A stretch of 64,000 nt of DNA from an uncultured Candidatus Saccharibacteria bacterium (GCA_946482285.1 CAMLQK010000002.1:62001-126000); one strand, 5' to 3'; numbered from the stretch's first letter, positions 34,497 to 43,669 are shown. Notes: generated by a model from the letters alone, not told the origin. A program made the numbers and translations.

Positions 34497-35861
34497 CTAC
34501 TCCACCGCTTGTCGTAGAATTGCCTTTGATTCATCTAAAAGTTTAGTGTATGAATCGTCGCCATCAGCCAAGTCCATAAACGTACGCATCATAAGTGCCG
34601 CACGCTTAGAATCGGCATATTTATTGCTCAGCCATGCAGCGGCGAATAATAATGCGGGCTTGTCCGTCTTGTCATACTCAGCCTCTAAGAAAGATATAAC
34701 ATCCAGAATATGCGTCTGATTAACGATTTTGTTATTTAATCGCTTGTAATACGATAGAGCCTTGGCATGTTTGTCGTTGTAAAAATGGAAAAAAGCAAAA
34801 TTTAGATAAGGTAATGTGTTCTTTGGATCAATTTTTTGAGCGATTTTTGAGTATTTTCTCGCACCTGAGGCATCACCGACTAGCCAGCTAGAGAGTGCCA
34901 TTTGAATGTTCGCCTCGAAGTGGTGCGGCTGCAGGGACACCGCCTTAAATGCCCATTCGTAAGACTCTTTGGGGTCTCTTTTTTCTCTTGTAAAATATAC
35001 AGCAGCTTCACTATATTGTATGAATAAGCTTTCGCTTATATGGTTCCGTACTTCAATTAGATTTGGAAAATTGTCATTAGGAATTCTTGGGATTAGCTGT
35101 GTTCTTAACTGCTCCAGCAATCTAGTAGAGTTAGAAAGCATCCGGATATCGCGTGTGGAGATGTAGAGCGAGGTTAGGCAAACTGACAGTGTAAAAAGTG
35201 CGATTTCAATCACGTTCTCCGCAACTACTAGCTGGCCCGGCAGTGAGTTATCGTCAAATATAGACCAAGCTTTCCGTTTAATACTTGAATCAACAATCTG
35301 TTTAGTTTGGTTGGCATCATCCATGCTCTTTGCATCGAAATTATAGGTAACATTTATATTAAAAATTGTCACACCGGTGCCAGCTAAGGTGGCTCTGCTT
35401 GTATCTCCCCAGATAATTAAACGTAAGCCTTTTCTATCGAGGTATTTCTGTGCGTCACTTTCACCCCGGAATTTTATATCAGCGGGAAGCAGTTTAATAT
35501 GAACTAGCTCCTCTAATCTATTTTGTTGGATATGCCTATTAAAACTGGCAAAAATTTCATCATACAATTTTTGTGACTCACCTGGTGCATCTATGGCAAA
35601 TCCAATAGCAAGAGCCTTAGGGTCGAATGGGTGAATATAACGTGAATAGACCCAGCGAGCAATGATGAGAATTTCAAGCACTAAAATAGTAATAGCATAC
35701 CATCTAGACTCAGGTTCAATATTCATTTCCCCTAAGCCAATGGCAATGGCAACAACTACGAGGAAGTTTATGGCTGAAGCGGTGAGCAAACTAGCCTTAC
35801 TACTCCAATCAATCTGACGGAGCATATTAATAAGACCTAGTAACGATCTTTCACCTTCCAT
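34497..35861 (-). CDS. Membrane-anchored TPR-like protein, hypothetical
   Basis: About 454 residues. Two N-terminal TM helices (LTASAINFLVVVAIAIGLG and YAITILVLEILIIARWVYS), a Rossmann-like domain (ALAIGFAIDAPGESQKLYDEI ... RLIIWGDTSRATLAGTGVTIFNINVTYNF), then tetratricopeptide-like helices from about 300 (SEAAVYFTREKRDPKESYEWAFKAVSLQPHHFEANIQMAL). AT-richer than its neighbours. ATG 35861 is preceded by TATAAT nine bases upstream, so the leader is extremely short; ATG 35909 is the longer alternative. Function unknown. Confidence 0.65.
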   Translation of the reverse strand: MEGERSLLGLINMLRQIDWSSKASLLTASAINFLVVVAIAIGLGEMNIEPESRWYAITILVLEILIIARWVYSRYIHPFDPKALAIGFAIDAPGESQKLYDEIFASFNRHIQQNRLEELVHIKLLPADIKFRGESDAQKYLDRKGLRLIIWGDTSRATLAGTGVTIFNINVTYNFDAKSMDDANQTKQIVDSSIKRKAWSIFDDNSLPGQLVVAENVIEIALFTLSVCLTSLYISTRDIRMLSNSTRLLEQLRTQLIPRIPNDNFPNLIEVRNHISESLFIQYSEAAVYFTREKRDPKESYEWAFKAVSLQPHHFEANIQMALSSWLVGDASGARKYSKIAQKIDPKNTLPYLNFAFFHFYNDKHAKALSYYKRLNNKIVNQTHILDVISFLEAEYDKTDKPALLFAAAWLSNKYADSKRAALMMRTFMDLADGDDSYTKLLDESKAILRQAVE

Positions 35862-35969
35862 TCTGCAACTATTATAAGGTATCGGAAGATGCATACCTAT
35901 TAATATCATTCAGCTCCTCTTGACCTTCCGCCCGTACACTAAGGCAGTACACTTTTTAGGAGGTTCTAT

Positions 35970-36308
35970 ATGCAGTGTCCAACATGCAACGTCGCATTAG
36001 TAATGAGCGACCGTAACGGTATCGAAATTGACTACTGTCCGCAATGTCGCGGCGTGTGGTTAGACCGCGGCGAACTCGACAAGATTATCGAGCGTGCGAG
36101 CGCCGGCCAAAGCCAATCACATGGACAGCCACAGCAGTTCCAGCAACAGCCGCAATACCAGCAACATCCACAACAACAATACCAACAGCATCACCGTGAT
36201 TACGACGATGATGACGATGACCACTACCGTGGCCATCACGATAGTCATCATGGCCATCACAAAAAGCACAAAAAAGAAGGTTTCCTAGGTGACTTGTTCG
36301 ACTTCTAA
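35970..36308 (+). CDS. zf-TFIIB-like zinc-ribbon protein with His-rich tail
   Basis: 112 residues. CPTCNVALVMSDRNGIEIDYCPQCRGVWLDRGELDKII is the zf-TFIIB domain with two CxxC pairs. The remainder is a Gln/His/Asp low-complexity tail (QQQPQYQQHPQQQYQQHH, DDDDDDH, HHDSHHGHHKKHKKEGF) that may bind metals. The same organisation occurs in many small bacterial proteins of unknown role. AGGAGG lies upstream of ATG 35970. Confidence 0.88.
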   Translation: MQCPTCNVALVMSDRNGIEIDYCPQCRGVWLDRGELDKIIERASAGQSQSHGQPQQFQQQPQYQQHPQQQYQQHHRDYDDDDDDHYRGHHDSHHGHHKKHKKEGFLGDLFDF

Positions 36309-36489
36309 GTAGCTAGGGATAGTCTTGCAATAAACTCCCTAAGCCCACCAAACCCGGATAAAACTCCACTCAAACGGCGTCAGCACCCCTCATGCTAGCG
36401 CCGTTTTTCTATTTTATAATCCCTAGAAACGCCACTTATTGCGTGTACTTTTAACGGCATTGGCTAACTCTTCTGCTATCATTAGCAGC

Positions 36490-37110
36490 ATGGAATTACT
36501 ACTTACATCATCCGGCATCACCACACCGGCTATTGCCGAGCGGCTCAACACTATGTCGGCAAATACAAACCGCAAGGTAGGTTTTATTTCTACTGCGGCA
36601 AATGTCGAGGCAGGTGACAAGGATTGGTACATCAACCAAATTCTTGATTTGCGGCGCTTTGGCTATAGATGGATCGACTTCGTAGATCCATCCGCCCCTG
36701 GCGTAGACTGGCAAGACAGGCTCGAACAAACCGACATCCTGTTTATGTCCGGCGGCAATACTTTCCACTTGCTAGACCAAGTTCGTAAGACCGGCTTCGA
36801 TGAATGGCTCAAATCCCGGCTCGATAAGGTTGTATATGTGGGCGCTAGTGCCGGATCTATCATAGTTACACCCGACATCAGCATATCGACGCTTGGTGGC
36901 GATGCCAATACGCCAAGCCTCGCCGACCGATCGGGTATGGGCTTGGTTGATTTTGAAATTTCGCCTCATGCAACGCCAGATAGCACTCGAGCACAGACCC
37001 ACGCCCCGCACACAACCAACAAGTTGTACGCAATCGGTGATGACACAGCTATAGCAGTCCACGGCGATGGCTTCCGCATAATCGGCGAGCAATATTGGGA
37101 GTACAATTAA
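36490..37110 (+). CDS. pepE: Peptidase E-like (S51) dipeptidase
   Basis: 206 residues. MELLLTSSGIT start, ILFMSGGNTFHLLDQVRKTGF, and nucleophile elbow VYVGASAGSIIVTPDI with the catalytic Ser of family S51; later FEISPHATP. Hydrolyses Asp-X dipeptides or related. I chose ATG 36490 because it matches the family N-terminus; the frame opens at a GTG 17 codons earlier. It precedes the paired metalloprotease-like genes by two bases, making a small operon of putative peptidases. Confidence 0.88.
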   Translation: MELLLTSSGITTPAIAERLNTMSANTNRKVGFISTAANVEAGDKDWYINQILDLRRFGYRWIDFVDPSAPGVDWQDRLEQTDILFMSGGNTFHLLDQVRKTGFDEWLKSRLDKVVYVGASAGSIIVTPDISISTLGGDANTPSLADRSGMGLVDFEISPHATPDSTRAQTHAPHTTNKLYAIGDDTAIAVHGDGFRIIGEQYWEYN

Positions 37111-37111
37111 T

Positions 37112-37891
37112 ATGCCGCTACCCAGAAGTGCACGGTACCTTGACGAACGGTACGGCCCACAAGAGCCGCCGGAGTTCTTTCCAACGGTTATCGTAGATGC
37201 CAGCATTGGGGAACACCTTTCCGATTTCAGCGTCAACCTGGACGCGATTAATACAACCCTCCTGGAAAATGGCCTTACCGAAGAAGAAATCAACGACACA
37301 ACTATTGTTTTTAAGGCCAGGATGCCACGGGTAAGCAGGGAAGGGACGGTCACTCAAGGCAGGTACAAGGCAAAACAGCGGCGGCTCGACAACTTTCCAG
37401 CCAGACGCATTCAGCGGCGCATCGAATATCTGGAAGATGCCAAAGACCAAACAGAACGCGAGTTTCGTCTGGAAAAAATGGGTAAATATCTTGGTTGGGA
37501 CCTGAGTGAAACATTGCGGCATGAAATGGAACATCATATTGTGCACGTACACGGTGGCATGCCCGAACAAAAATCGCTAGACCAGCGGCAAAAGACCGAA
37601 GCTGTAGGCATTATATGTACCCTTGGTGCCAACAACCTTACGCTCACGGATTTATACGAATGGCTCAGTCCCAGTGAAACGGCAGCTCAAATGGCTGCCT
37701 CTCAGTCAATTATTACTACACTTGTTACCGCCCTGAGTGCAGTTGCTCTGACGAGCCGGTTCAAGCATTACTATAAGATTAGTCCCGAAGAAGCAAGAGC
37801 GCGCAAGGCGACTGACGATGATCTCTCAACTTACATAACCACCCGCTTCAAAATACAAGACGAACACGAAGCCGACCAATTACAGGATTAA
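37112..37891 (+). CDS. HEMEH metalloprotease-like protein, paralogue 1
   Basis: 259 residues. LRHEMEHHIVHVHGGMPEQ carries an HExxH zinc motif (His137, Glu138, His141). The N-terminal part shares PTVIVDASIGEHLSDFSVNLDAINTT with the next gene. After the motif is a hydrophobic helix (IITTLVTALSAVALTSRF) and a basic HYYKISPEEARARK tail. Candidate third ligands are the Glu in KTEAVGI or a later Asp. A metallopeptidase role is inferred from the motif only. Starts two bases after the peptidase E stop. Confidence 0.72.
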   Translation: MPLPRSARYLDERYGPQEPPEFFPTVIVDASIGEHLSDFSVNLDAINTTLLENGLTEEEINDTTIVFKARMPRVSREGTVTQGRYKAKQRRLDNFPARRIQRRIEYLEDAKDQTEREFRLEKMGKYLGWDLSETLRHEMEHHIVHVHGGMPEQKSLDQRQKTEAVGIICTLGANNLTLTDLYEWLSPSETAAQMAASQSIITTLVTALSAVALTSRFKHYYKISPEEARARKATDDDLSTYITTRFKIQDEHEADQLQD

Positions 37892-38646
37892 TGACGCGAA
37901 AGAACCATATGGAAGCCCTACAGCCAGACACACAGCCCTTACCGGACTATTTTCCGCGGATTATTATCGACAAAGGCCTTGGTGAACACCTATCGGATAT
38001 TGACGTCAATTTTGGCGCCATAAACACTACATTTCTAGAACAAGGCATGACGCCCGAACAGATATCCGAAACCACGATCCATATTATTGATACGCCAGCC
38101 AGCCTGGGCAAGCGCGTTGTCGAGTACGGCCATTACACTGCAAAGATACAGCAAATTGAACTCTACCCAGCCGCTAAAATAGAGCGCAATATCAATGCCT
38201 TCAGGCGGTACACCGGCGATTCGCGCGAGTTCAGCAAAGAAAGAGACGGCAAGTACCTTGGCTATTCAGTAAGTGAAGTATTGCGCCATGAAATGGAACA
38301 TCGTATTGTTGATGCCGAAGGTGGGATGCGCGAACAAACATTACATGTGCGGTGTATGCAGGCCGAAACAATTGGCGTATACGCCACGTGTATGGCAGGA
38401 CTTTTTGCACTAACGGATATGTTTGAAAACCTGCGCAAGAGTCAAACGCTTACCGAGTTCGCCCTACGCCAGGCATCGACAGCCATCGCTCTGGGCATTG
38501 GCGGCCTGCTGGTAGGTAGAAGGCGAGCAAAGCATTATTACCGGACCAGCCCCGAAGAAAACCGAGCTTTTGACGTGCAGGAACCTCCGATTGGCCAGCA
38601 CTGGCCATTTATAACAATGCGCTTGCGATACCAAGACGAGCCCTAG
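37891..38646 (+). CDS. HEMEH metalloprotease-like protein, paralogue 2
   Basis: 251 residues, tandem duplicate of the preceding gene with TAATG stop-start overlap. Shared blocks: RIIIDKGLGEHLSDIDVNFGAINTTFLEQGMT, KYLGYSVSEVLRHEMEHRIVDAEGGMREQ (His133, Glu134, His137), a hydrophobic helix AIALGIGGLLVGRR, and HYYRTSPEENRAF. The two have diverged widely outside these blocks, so the duplication is old. The conserved Glu in MQAETIGVYA may be the third zinc ligand. Confidence 0.72.
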   Translation: MTRKNHMEALQPDTQPLPDYFPRIIIDKGLGEHLSDIDVNFGAINTTFLEQGMTPEQISETTIHIIDTPASLGKRVVEYGHYTAKIQQIELYPAAKIERNINAFRRYTGDSREFSKERDGKYLGYSVSEVLRHEMEHRIVDAEGGMREQTLHVRCMQAETIGVYATCMAGLFALTDMFENLRKSQTLTEFALRQASTAIALGIGGLLVGRRRAKHYYRTSPEENRAFDVQEPPIGQHWPFITMRLRYQDEP

Positions 38647-38721
38647 CCCCGCATCTACGCCTGGGAGTAATCACACTCGGACCTTGGCGATCCGCCAGCT
38701 ACACTAGGCAGGGAGCATTAC

Positions 38722-38781
38722 GCCCCGGCAGTCACATATTTCTCATATGCGAGAGATAACTGCCGGGGCTTTTGCTTTTTT
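38722..38781 (+). terminator. Strong stem-loop with T-tract
   Basis: GCCCCGGCAGT pairs with ACTGCCGGGGC (11 bp); inside, ATTTCTC pairs with GAGAGAT. TTTTGCTTTTTT follows. It terminates the metalloprotease-like operon and insulates the GC-rich gene at 38851. Confidence 0.85.
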
Positions 38782-38796
38782 GTACATACAGTGTGA

Positions 38797-38802
38797 TAAT
38801 TA
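38797..38802 (+). promoter_or_regulatory. Possible extended -10 for the 38851 gene
   Basis: TGTGATAAT carries an extended-type -10 (TGn then a TATAAT-like hexamer) about 50 bp before the start. A CCTGTACAGG palindrome and GTGTG/CACAC repeats lie in the short leader. Confidence 0.4.
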
Positions 38803-38850
38803 TCGTGACCTGTACAGGTTGAAGTTCCACACGAAAGGAAGTGATGACGC

Positions 38851-39654
38851 ATGTGCGTCACACTCAGGCCAGCAGCCATAGACAGCACGCAGACCTACGT
38901 CTATGTGCCCCCAACCCCAGAGGGAGCAGACCCCAAGCACATCTGCGCCTACCAGAACACGGCGCGCAGCAGCATGGTGAACTGCATGTTCCTGAATTTC
39001 GCCGGCAGCAATCTGCAGCCGGTCCAGGGACCGGAGCACACCGTGGGCGTCATGAACCGCGTCGTCGCCTACCTGCCTGAGCTCCGCCCCACGCCCAGCG
39101 ACCTACTGGGGGGATCCCGCAGCCGTAAAGGCGCTACTGTGGTCGACTACGGCGACTACACCCTGGTGTATGCCAACAGTCCGGGCGAGATCATCGCAGC
39201 CATCGGTACCGTACGCGCCGACCGGCGCCCGGTCTCCGTTCCGGCGCTGGCTGACATGGCCGCCTTCTATGGCGACTTCCGTCCGCATGACAGCTTCGTG
39301 CTGGCGTGCTTCAGCGGCAACGTCCGCCCCAAGCACCCCATCGTGGTCAGCTACACACCGCACAACCCCGACATCCTGACCGCCCCCGGTCTGGACGGAC
39401 ACAACGGCCGGGTGCCAGTTCCGGGCACCAAGATGGCCCGCGACTTCACAGTCGCCTTCGGGGTCTACGGAACACGGCTGCCGTTCAACGTACAGCACGA
39501 CGCAAGCACCAACACCGAGTGGCTGCCCGAGTCAGTGACTGGCTTCGTCGACAATCGCCGGGAAGGACTGAACCAGGACTACGTCGTACCCATCGACGTA
39601 GTCAAGGAGGGACTGGCCGGGCCGTATCTGGCTGATCAGCTGCTCGCTGCCTGA
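38851..39654 (+). CDS. GC-rich unit: hypothetical protein, 267 aa
   Basis: Soluble beta-rich protein starting MCVTLRP. Distinct stretches: YVYVPPTPEGADPKHICAYQ, NCMFLNFAGSNLQPVQGPEH, YGDYTLVYANSPGEIIAAIG, HDSFVLACFSGNVRPKHPIVVSYTPHNPD. No family recognised. A Cys at position 2 can in some enzymes become an N-terminal nucleophile, but nothing else supports that here. Strong GC bias relative to both neighbours. AAAGGAAG precedes ATG 38851; stem-loops lie on both sides. Confidence 0.75.
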   Translation: MCVTLRPAAIDSTQTYVYVPPTPEGADPKHICAYQNTARSSMVNCMFLNFAGSNLQPVQGPEHTVGVMNRVVAYLPELRPTPSDLLGGSRSRKGATVVDYGDYTLVYANSPGEIIAAIGTVRADRRPVSVPALADMAAFYGDFRPHDSFVLACFSGNVRPKHPIVVSYTPHNPDILTAPGLDGHNGRVPVPGTKMARDFTVAFGVYGTRLPFNVQHDASTNTEWLPESVTGFVDNRREGLNQDYVVPIDVVKEGLAGPYLADQLLAA

Positions 39655-39671
39655 GCAACCGTACGGGTTAC

Positions 39672-39732
39672 GTGAGTCTGGGGCCGGTAGGCGACGTCAC
39701 ATTTGTGGCCATGCCTACCGGCACCAGCTCAC
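39672..39732 (+). other. Rod-like stem-loop after the 38851 gene
   Basis: Three nested helices: GTGAG/CTCAC, CTGG/CCAG and GCCGGTAGGC/GCCTACCGGC, capped by GTCAC/GTGGC with loop ATTT. It starts 18 bp after the stop. The promoter of the next gene overlaps its end. Confidence 0.8.
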
Positions 39733-39755
39733 CTAACTCAAGGGCCACTATTTGC

Positions 39756-39761
39756 TACAAT
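39756..39761 (+). promoter_or_regulatory. -10 element for a leaderless gene
   Basis: TACAAT ends seven bases before ATG 39768, so the predicted transcription start coincides with the start codon. No Shine-Dalgarno is present. Confidence 0.5.
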
Positions 39762-39767
39762 ATGCAT

Positions 39768-40127
39768 ATGGCTCAACACTACGAATCAATCGACGCATAC
39801 ATCAAAACGTTCCCTCGGGATATCCAGCAGAAACTCCAGGACATCCGCCAAACAATTAAGCAGGCAGCTCCTGGCGCCTCAGAAGCAATCAGCTACGATA
39901 TGCCGACCTTCAAGCTGAATAACAAAAACCTCATCCACTTTGCTGCCTGGAAAGACCACCTTGCAGTCTACCCGACACCAAATGTCACCGAAGCGCCTGA
40001 ATTCGCTCAGGATCTAGCAGGCTATACCACTACAAAGGGCTCGGTACATTTAGCACTGGACAAACCAGTCCCACACGCACTCATAACCAAGATGGTCACG
40101 TTCCGCATAGCAAATGTGCAAAAATAA
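39768..40127 (+). CDS. DUF1801 (YdhG-like) protein
   Basis: 119 residues. YESIDAYIKTFPRDIQQKLQDIRQTIKQAAPGASEAISYDMPTFKLNNKNLIHFAAWKDHLAVYPTP and the tail KGSVHLALDKPVPHALITKMVTFRI match the DUF1801 family, which has a SufE/iron-chaperone-like or Fe-S-related fold with unknown role. Start ATG 39768 (or 39762) fits a leaderless mRNA. Single gene preceding galE. Confidence 0.88.
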   Translation: MAQHYESIDAYIKTFPRDIQQKLQDIRQTIKQAAPGASEAISYDMPTFKLNNKNLIHFAAWKDHLAVYPTPNVTEAPEFAQDLAGYTTTKGSVHLALDKPVPHALITKMVTFRIANVQK

Positions 40128-40161
40128 ACAGCGCCAGATATAGTAATACATAGAAGGTTTA

Positions 40162-41196
40162 ATGATGAACATACTAGTCACCGGTGGCGCAGGATATATT
40201 GGCTCGCACACTGTCTTAGAATTATTGGCCCAGGGCCACCAAGTCGTAATTGCCGACGACTATTCCAACAGTAGCCCAGAGGCTGTTAAGCGGCTCAACG
40301 AAATTGCCGGTGTTACCATTCCGGTATGCGAAGGCGACATCAAAGATAAGGAATTCCTGGCGTCAGTATTTGCCAGCCACGCTTTCGATGCCGTCATTCA
40401 CTTTGCTGGCTTTAAGGCCGTGGGCGAATCAGTCACCAATCCATTGGCATACTACGACAACAACATCGGATCCACCGTTGCTTTGTGTGAAACCATGAAA
40501 GAGGCAGGTGTACGCAAGCTCATTTTTAGCTCAACAGCTGCCGTTTATGGCAACCCAGAGGAACTGCCACTGCTCGAAACCAGTCGGGCAGGGGAAGGCA
40601 TCCTGAACGCCTACGGACGTACTAAATATATGATTGAGCTTATACTGCGAGACCTCGCCAACAGTGACCATAGCTGGGAAATTACTGTCCTGCGTTATTT
40701 CAATCCAATTGGCGCACATAAAAGCGGTAGAATTGGCGAAGACCCTAATGGCATACCAAACAACCTACTGCCATATATCGCGCAGGTTGCCGTGGGCAAC
40801 CTAGACCATGTAAATGTGTTTGGTAATGACTATCCGACACCAGATGGCACAGCAATCCGCGACTATATCCATGTCCTTGATTTGGCTGCAGGCCACGTTG
40901 CTGCCCTTAAAAACCTAAAACCACAAAGTAATATTGCTATCTACAACCTTGGCACTGGCAAAGGCTCTTCAGTATTCGAAATGATCCATGCCTTCGAGAA
41001 AGCCTGCGGCAAGCCAATCCCATATAAGATTGCACCCCGGCGAGAGGGTGACTCTGTACAAACGTATGCCAATGCTTCCAAAGCAGAGCGCGAGCTAGGA
41101 TGGAAAGCTAGCCGCAGCATAGAGGAAGCGTGCGCAGATGGCTGGAAGTGGCAGTCCCAAAATCCCAACGGCTACCAGCATACCGACGAACAATAG
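40162..41196 (+). CDS. galE: UDP-glucose 4-epimerase
   Basis: 344 residues. NAD motif ILVTGGAGYIGSHTVLELL, VIHFAGFKAVGES, catalytic Ser-Thr in IFSSTAAVYGNPEE and Tyr-x-x-x-Lys in NAYGRTKYMIELIL, then LRYFNPIGAHKSGRIGED, GTAIRDYIHVLDLAAGH and RREGDSVQTYANASKAERELGW. It interconverts UDP-glucose and UDP-galactose for surface glycans. AGAAGG lies upstream. The two ATGs at 40162 and 40165 are both possible starts. Confidence 0.97.
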   Translation: MMNILVTGGAGYIGSHTVLELLAQGHQVVIADDYSNSSPEAVKRLNEIAGVTIPVCEGDIKDKEFLASVFASHAFDAVIHFAGFKAVGESVTNPLAYYDNNIGSTVALCETMKEAGVRKLIFSSTAAVYGNPEELPLLETSRAGEGILNAYGRTKYMIELILRDLANSDHSWEITVLRYFNPIGAHKSGRIGEDPNGIPNNLLPYIAQVAVGNLDHVNVFGNDYPTPDGTAIRDYIHVLDLAAGHVAALKNLKPQSNIAIYNLGTGKGSSVFEMIHAFEKACGKPIPYKIAPRREGDSVQTYANASKAERELGWKASRSIEEACADGWKWQSQNPNGYQHTDEQ

Positions 41197-41259
41197 CATT
41201 GTCACTGTGCGTAAAAAACGGTATTCTTAAGGAAAACTTAACCTTAAGAGGAAACAAAC

Positions 41260-43557
41260 ATGAACTTCGTATGGAAAGAGCGGGCACGGAAATATTGGCC
41301 ACAAATACTAGGCGTTGTCGGCATTATCAGCTTAGGAACAGTTACCACATTAGCCATTTTTGCTGCCTCACCGAATGTTACAGTCGATTTTAACAAGACT
41401 GTAACTACCGCAGATCCATACGCGTTTTCGGGAACGATTTCCACCTACGGCAACCAAGGAACTATCGTAAATAGCCCCAAGCAGCGCACTAACCTCAGCA
41501 ACCTTGGCCTGGGGCTTTACCGCATTCCGCTGCAATGGAACAATGGTAAACCTGTTTCAAGTGCCGAAGGCGCAGCAGGCGGCCCAAGCGCCGATACATG
41601 GGTAGCCAACATCAAGGCGATTGGCGCCCAGCCAATGGTCGTTTTGGGCGGCTCTCAAGACAATAATTTCACACCGCAGGACGCGGCCAACATGGTGCGC
41701 CATTTTAGCGGCACTAACAAAGTTACATACTGGGTCATTGGCAACGAACCTGACAACCGGGGCATTAGCATGGACCAGTACTGCTCTATATTTAACAGCA
41801 CTGTTGACGCCATGAAGGCAGTTGACCCTACCATAAAAGTGGCCGGGCCGGCTCTTACTGATTATGAAGATTACAAATACGCTGATTACGACAAGTTTTT
41901 GGCTTGCGCCGGATCGCGCGTAGATATTGTCGATTTCCACGACTACGGCGAACGAACCCAGAACCTGAGCGACAACATCACTAAGCAGGCAGAGCGGTAC
42001 GAAGCAAAAATCAAAGATCTGCGCGCACGCATCCAACGGATTGTACCAAACAGGGCATCACAGATTACCATCCAGGTTGGGGAGTGGAACCTGACACCAA
42101 TCGCCAATGGAGACCTCGATGAGCGAATGTACTCCGGCGGCACCACCGTATACGGAGCCCTAGCAGCGGGCAATATTGCAAAAGCAGGTGCGCGCGGGCA
42201 CCAATACTCCGACCAAAATAACCCGCTTGGCCTGACTTTCGAGAGCCAAACTGTTGCCGGGAACTTTGGAAAAACTATTGCCGACCCCATGCCGCTCTAC
42301 CATGGCATAGGTATGTTTACAGGTGAAAAATTATTCCGCGGGTTCGGCAAGCAATTCGTAGAAACAACGTCGCAAAGCGCCAACATATCAGCATACGCTT
42401 CGACAAACCAGAAGAACATCGTACTTGCTAACAAAAATCAGACACAGGCAGAGCTGGCTACGGTAGAGCTGAAAGGATTCAATGGCGGCACAGCCGAGAT
42501 ATGGCAGACCGACAAGAATAAACCATTTGATGCCCCTGCCAAAAAAGCAACGGTTAACGTTAAGGACCTCGTTGAGTACGAGCTACCGGCTTGGACCGTT
42601 ACAACTATCGTTTTAATTGAGGGTTCTACGCCTGCGCCAGCTCCGACACCAACACCCACTCCCACGCCTCCAGCTCCAGCTCCCGCACCAAGCCCCTCAC
42701 CAACAACATCCGGTCTGCTAGCAGAATATTTTGGCAACAAGACCCTCAGTGGCAGCAGCAAGACGCGCACCGATTCTACCATTAATTTCAACTGGGGCAG
42801 TGCAGCACCCCTGGCCGATATCCCAGCCAACCAATTCAGTGCACGGTGGACCGGCAAAATTGCAGTGCCAGCAACAGCCGCTTATACGTTCTATCTGACT
42901 GGCGATGATGGCGTCCGGATGTGGGTTGATGGTAAGCAAGTTATTAACGGGTGGAAAGACCAAAGTTCTGTCGAGCATAGAGGCACCATCACACTGGAAG
43001 CAGGCAAGCGATACGACATAAAGGTCGAGTACTACGAAAACTATGGCGATGCCGTGGTCAAGCTAGCTTGGAGCGCACCAAACCTAGCACAGCAGATCGT
43101 ACCCGCCAGCGCATTCAACACAACAACAAGCGGCCTAAAAGCATCGTATTATACATACAAGGGCAACGGCACGCTGGGTGATCTCATCGCTACTAACATT
43201 AGCCAAACCATTGACTATGATTTGGGCAGCAAGCAGCCGCAAAGCAATGTACCTAAAGACCGGTTCGCAGCTGTTTGGACAGGTACGCTTACGGCATCCA
43301 CCACCGGTAGCTACGAGTTATCTACCGAAAGTGACGACGGCGTACGCGTGAAATTAGATGATAAAACCGTTATCGACAATTGGACCGACCATTCACGCAC
43401 AACAAACAAGACAACCGTGTCGCTCACAGCAGGCAAACCGGTAAAACTGTATGTCGCATATTACGAAAACTACGGCGACTCAGTTATGCGGCTGCTATGG
43501 AAAGCACCGGGCCAGTCCAAACCAATCGTGGTTCCAAGCAGTAGTCTGTCATACTAA
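41260..43557 (+). CDS. Secreted clan GH-A glycosidase with two PA14 domains
   Basis: 765 residues. N-terminal signal/anchor helix (about 14-36), a TIM-barrel with acid/base Glu163 in YWVIGNEPDN and nucleophile Glu275 in IQVGEWNL, a small beta domain to about 450, a Pro/Thr/Ala linker (about 455-480), and two PA14 modules (each with GLLAEYF/GLKASYY, RWTG/VWTG, DDGVRMWVDGK/DDGVRVKLDD, YYENYGD). PA14 binds glycans. The barrel resembles GH39/GH51-type clan GH-A enzymes, so a xylosidase, arabinofuranosidase or glucanase role is possible. Downstream of galE but with its own leader. Confidence 0.85.
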   Translation: MNFVWKERARKYWPQILGVVGIISLGTVTTLAIFAASPNVTVDFNKTVTTADPYAFSGTISTYGNQGTIVNSPKQRTNLSNLGLGLYRIPLQWNNGKPVSSAEGAAGGPSADTWVANIKAIGAQPMVVLGGSQDNNFTPQDAANMVRHFSGTNKVTYWVIGNEPDNRGISMDQYCSIFNSTVDAMKAVDPTIKVAGPALTDYEDYKYADYDKFLACAGSRVDIVDFHDYGERTQNLSDNITKQAERYEAKIKDLRARIQRIVPNRASQITIQVGEWNLTPIANGDLDERMYSGGTTVYGALAAGNIAKAGARGHQYSDQNNPLGLTFESQTVAGNFGKTIADPMPLYHGIGMFTGEKLFRGFGKQFVETTSQSANISAYASTNQKNIVLANKNQTQAELATVELKGFNGGTAEIWQTDKNKPFDAPAKKATVNVKDLVEYELPAWTVTTIVLIEGSTPAPAPTPTPTPTPPAPAPAPSPSPTTSGLLAEYFGNKTLSGSSKTRTDSTINFNWGSAAPLADIPANQFSARWTGKIAVPATAAYTFYLTGDDGVRMWVDGKQVINGWKDQSSVEHRGTITLEAGKRYDIKVEYYENYGDAVVKLAWSAPNLAQQIVPASAFNTTTSGLKASYYTYKGNGTLGDLIATNISQTIDYDLGSKQPQSNVPKDRFAAVWTGTLTASTTGSYELSTESDDGVRVKLDDKTVIDNWTDHSRTTNKTTVSLTAGKPVKLYVAYYENYGDSVMRLLWKAPGQSKPIVVPSSSLSY

Positions 43558-43568
43558 AAAATATATAA

Positions 43569-43600
43569 AAAGGCGGCTGGACATAAACTGTCCGCCGCCT
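43569..43600 (+). terminator. Stem-loop terminator
   Basis: GGCGGC and GGACA pair with TGTCC and GCCGCC in one continuous hairpin, loop TAAAC. Its T-tract is weak (TTACG). Confidence 0.65.
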
Positions 43601-43641
43601 TACGTTGCAGCGCTATAGCTAAAATGATATAACTATTTCAT

Positions 43642-43669
43642 AAGTCAGCATGAGCTGGCTTTGTTTTTT
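43642..43669 (+). terminator. Intrinsic terminator upstream of the ubiquitin-like operon
   Basis: GTCAGC, loop ATGA, GCTGGC (one G-T pair), then TTTGTTTTTTC. It insulates the E2-like operon from the glycosidase gene. Confidence 0.75.

Noticed and set aside
36121..36260. Tandem CAN-type repeats encoding Gln/His as a simple-sequence repeat locus
   Set aside because: It is the low-complexity tail of the zf-TFIIB protein, which commonly has such a tail; no tandem unit of regular length.
38851..39654. N-terminal nucleophile (Ntn) hydrolase based on Cys2
   Set aside because: Only the Met-Cys start supports it; no other Ntn or glutamine amidotransferase motif is seen.
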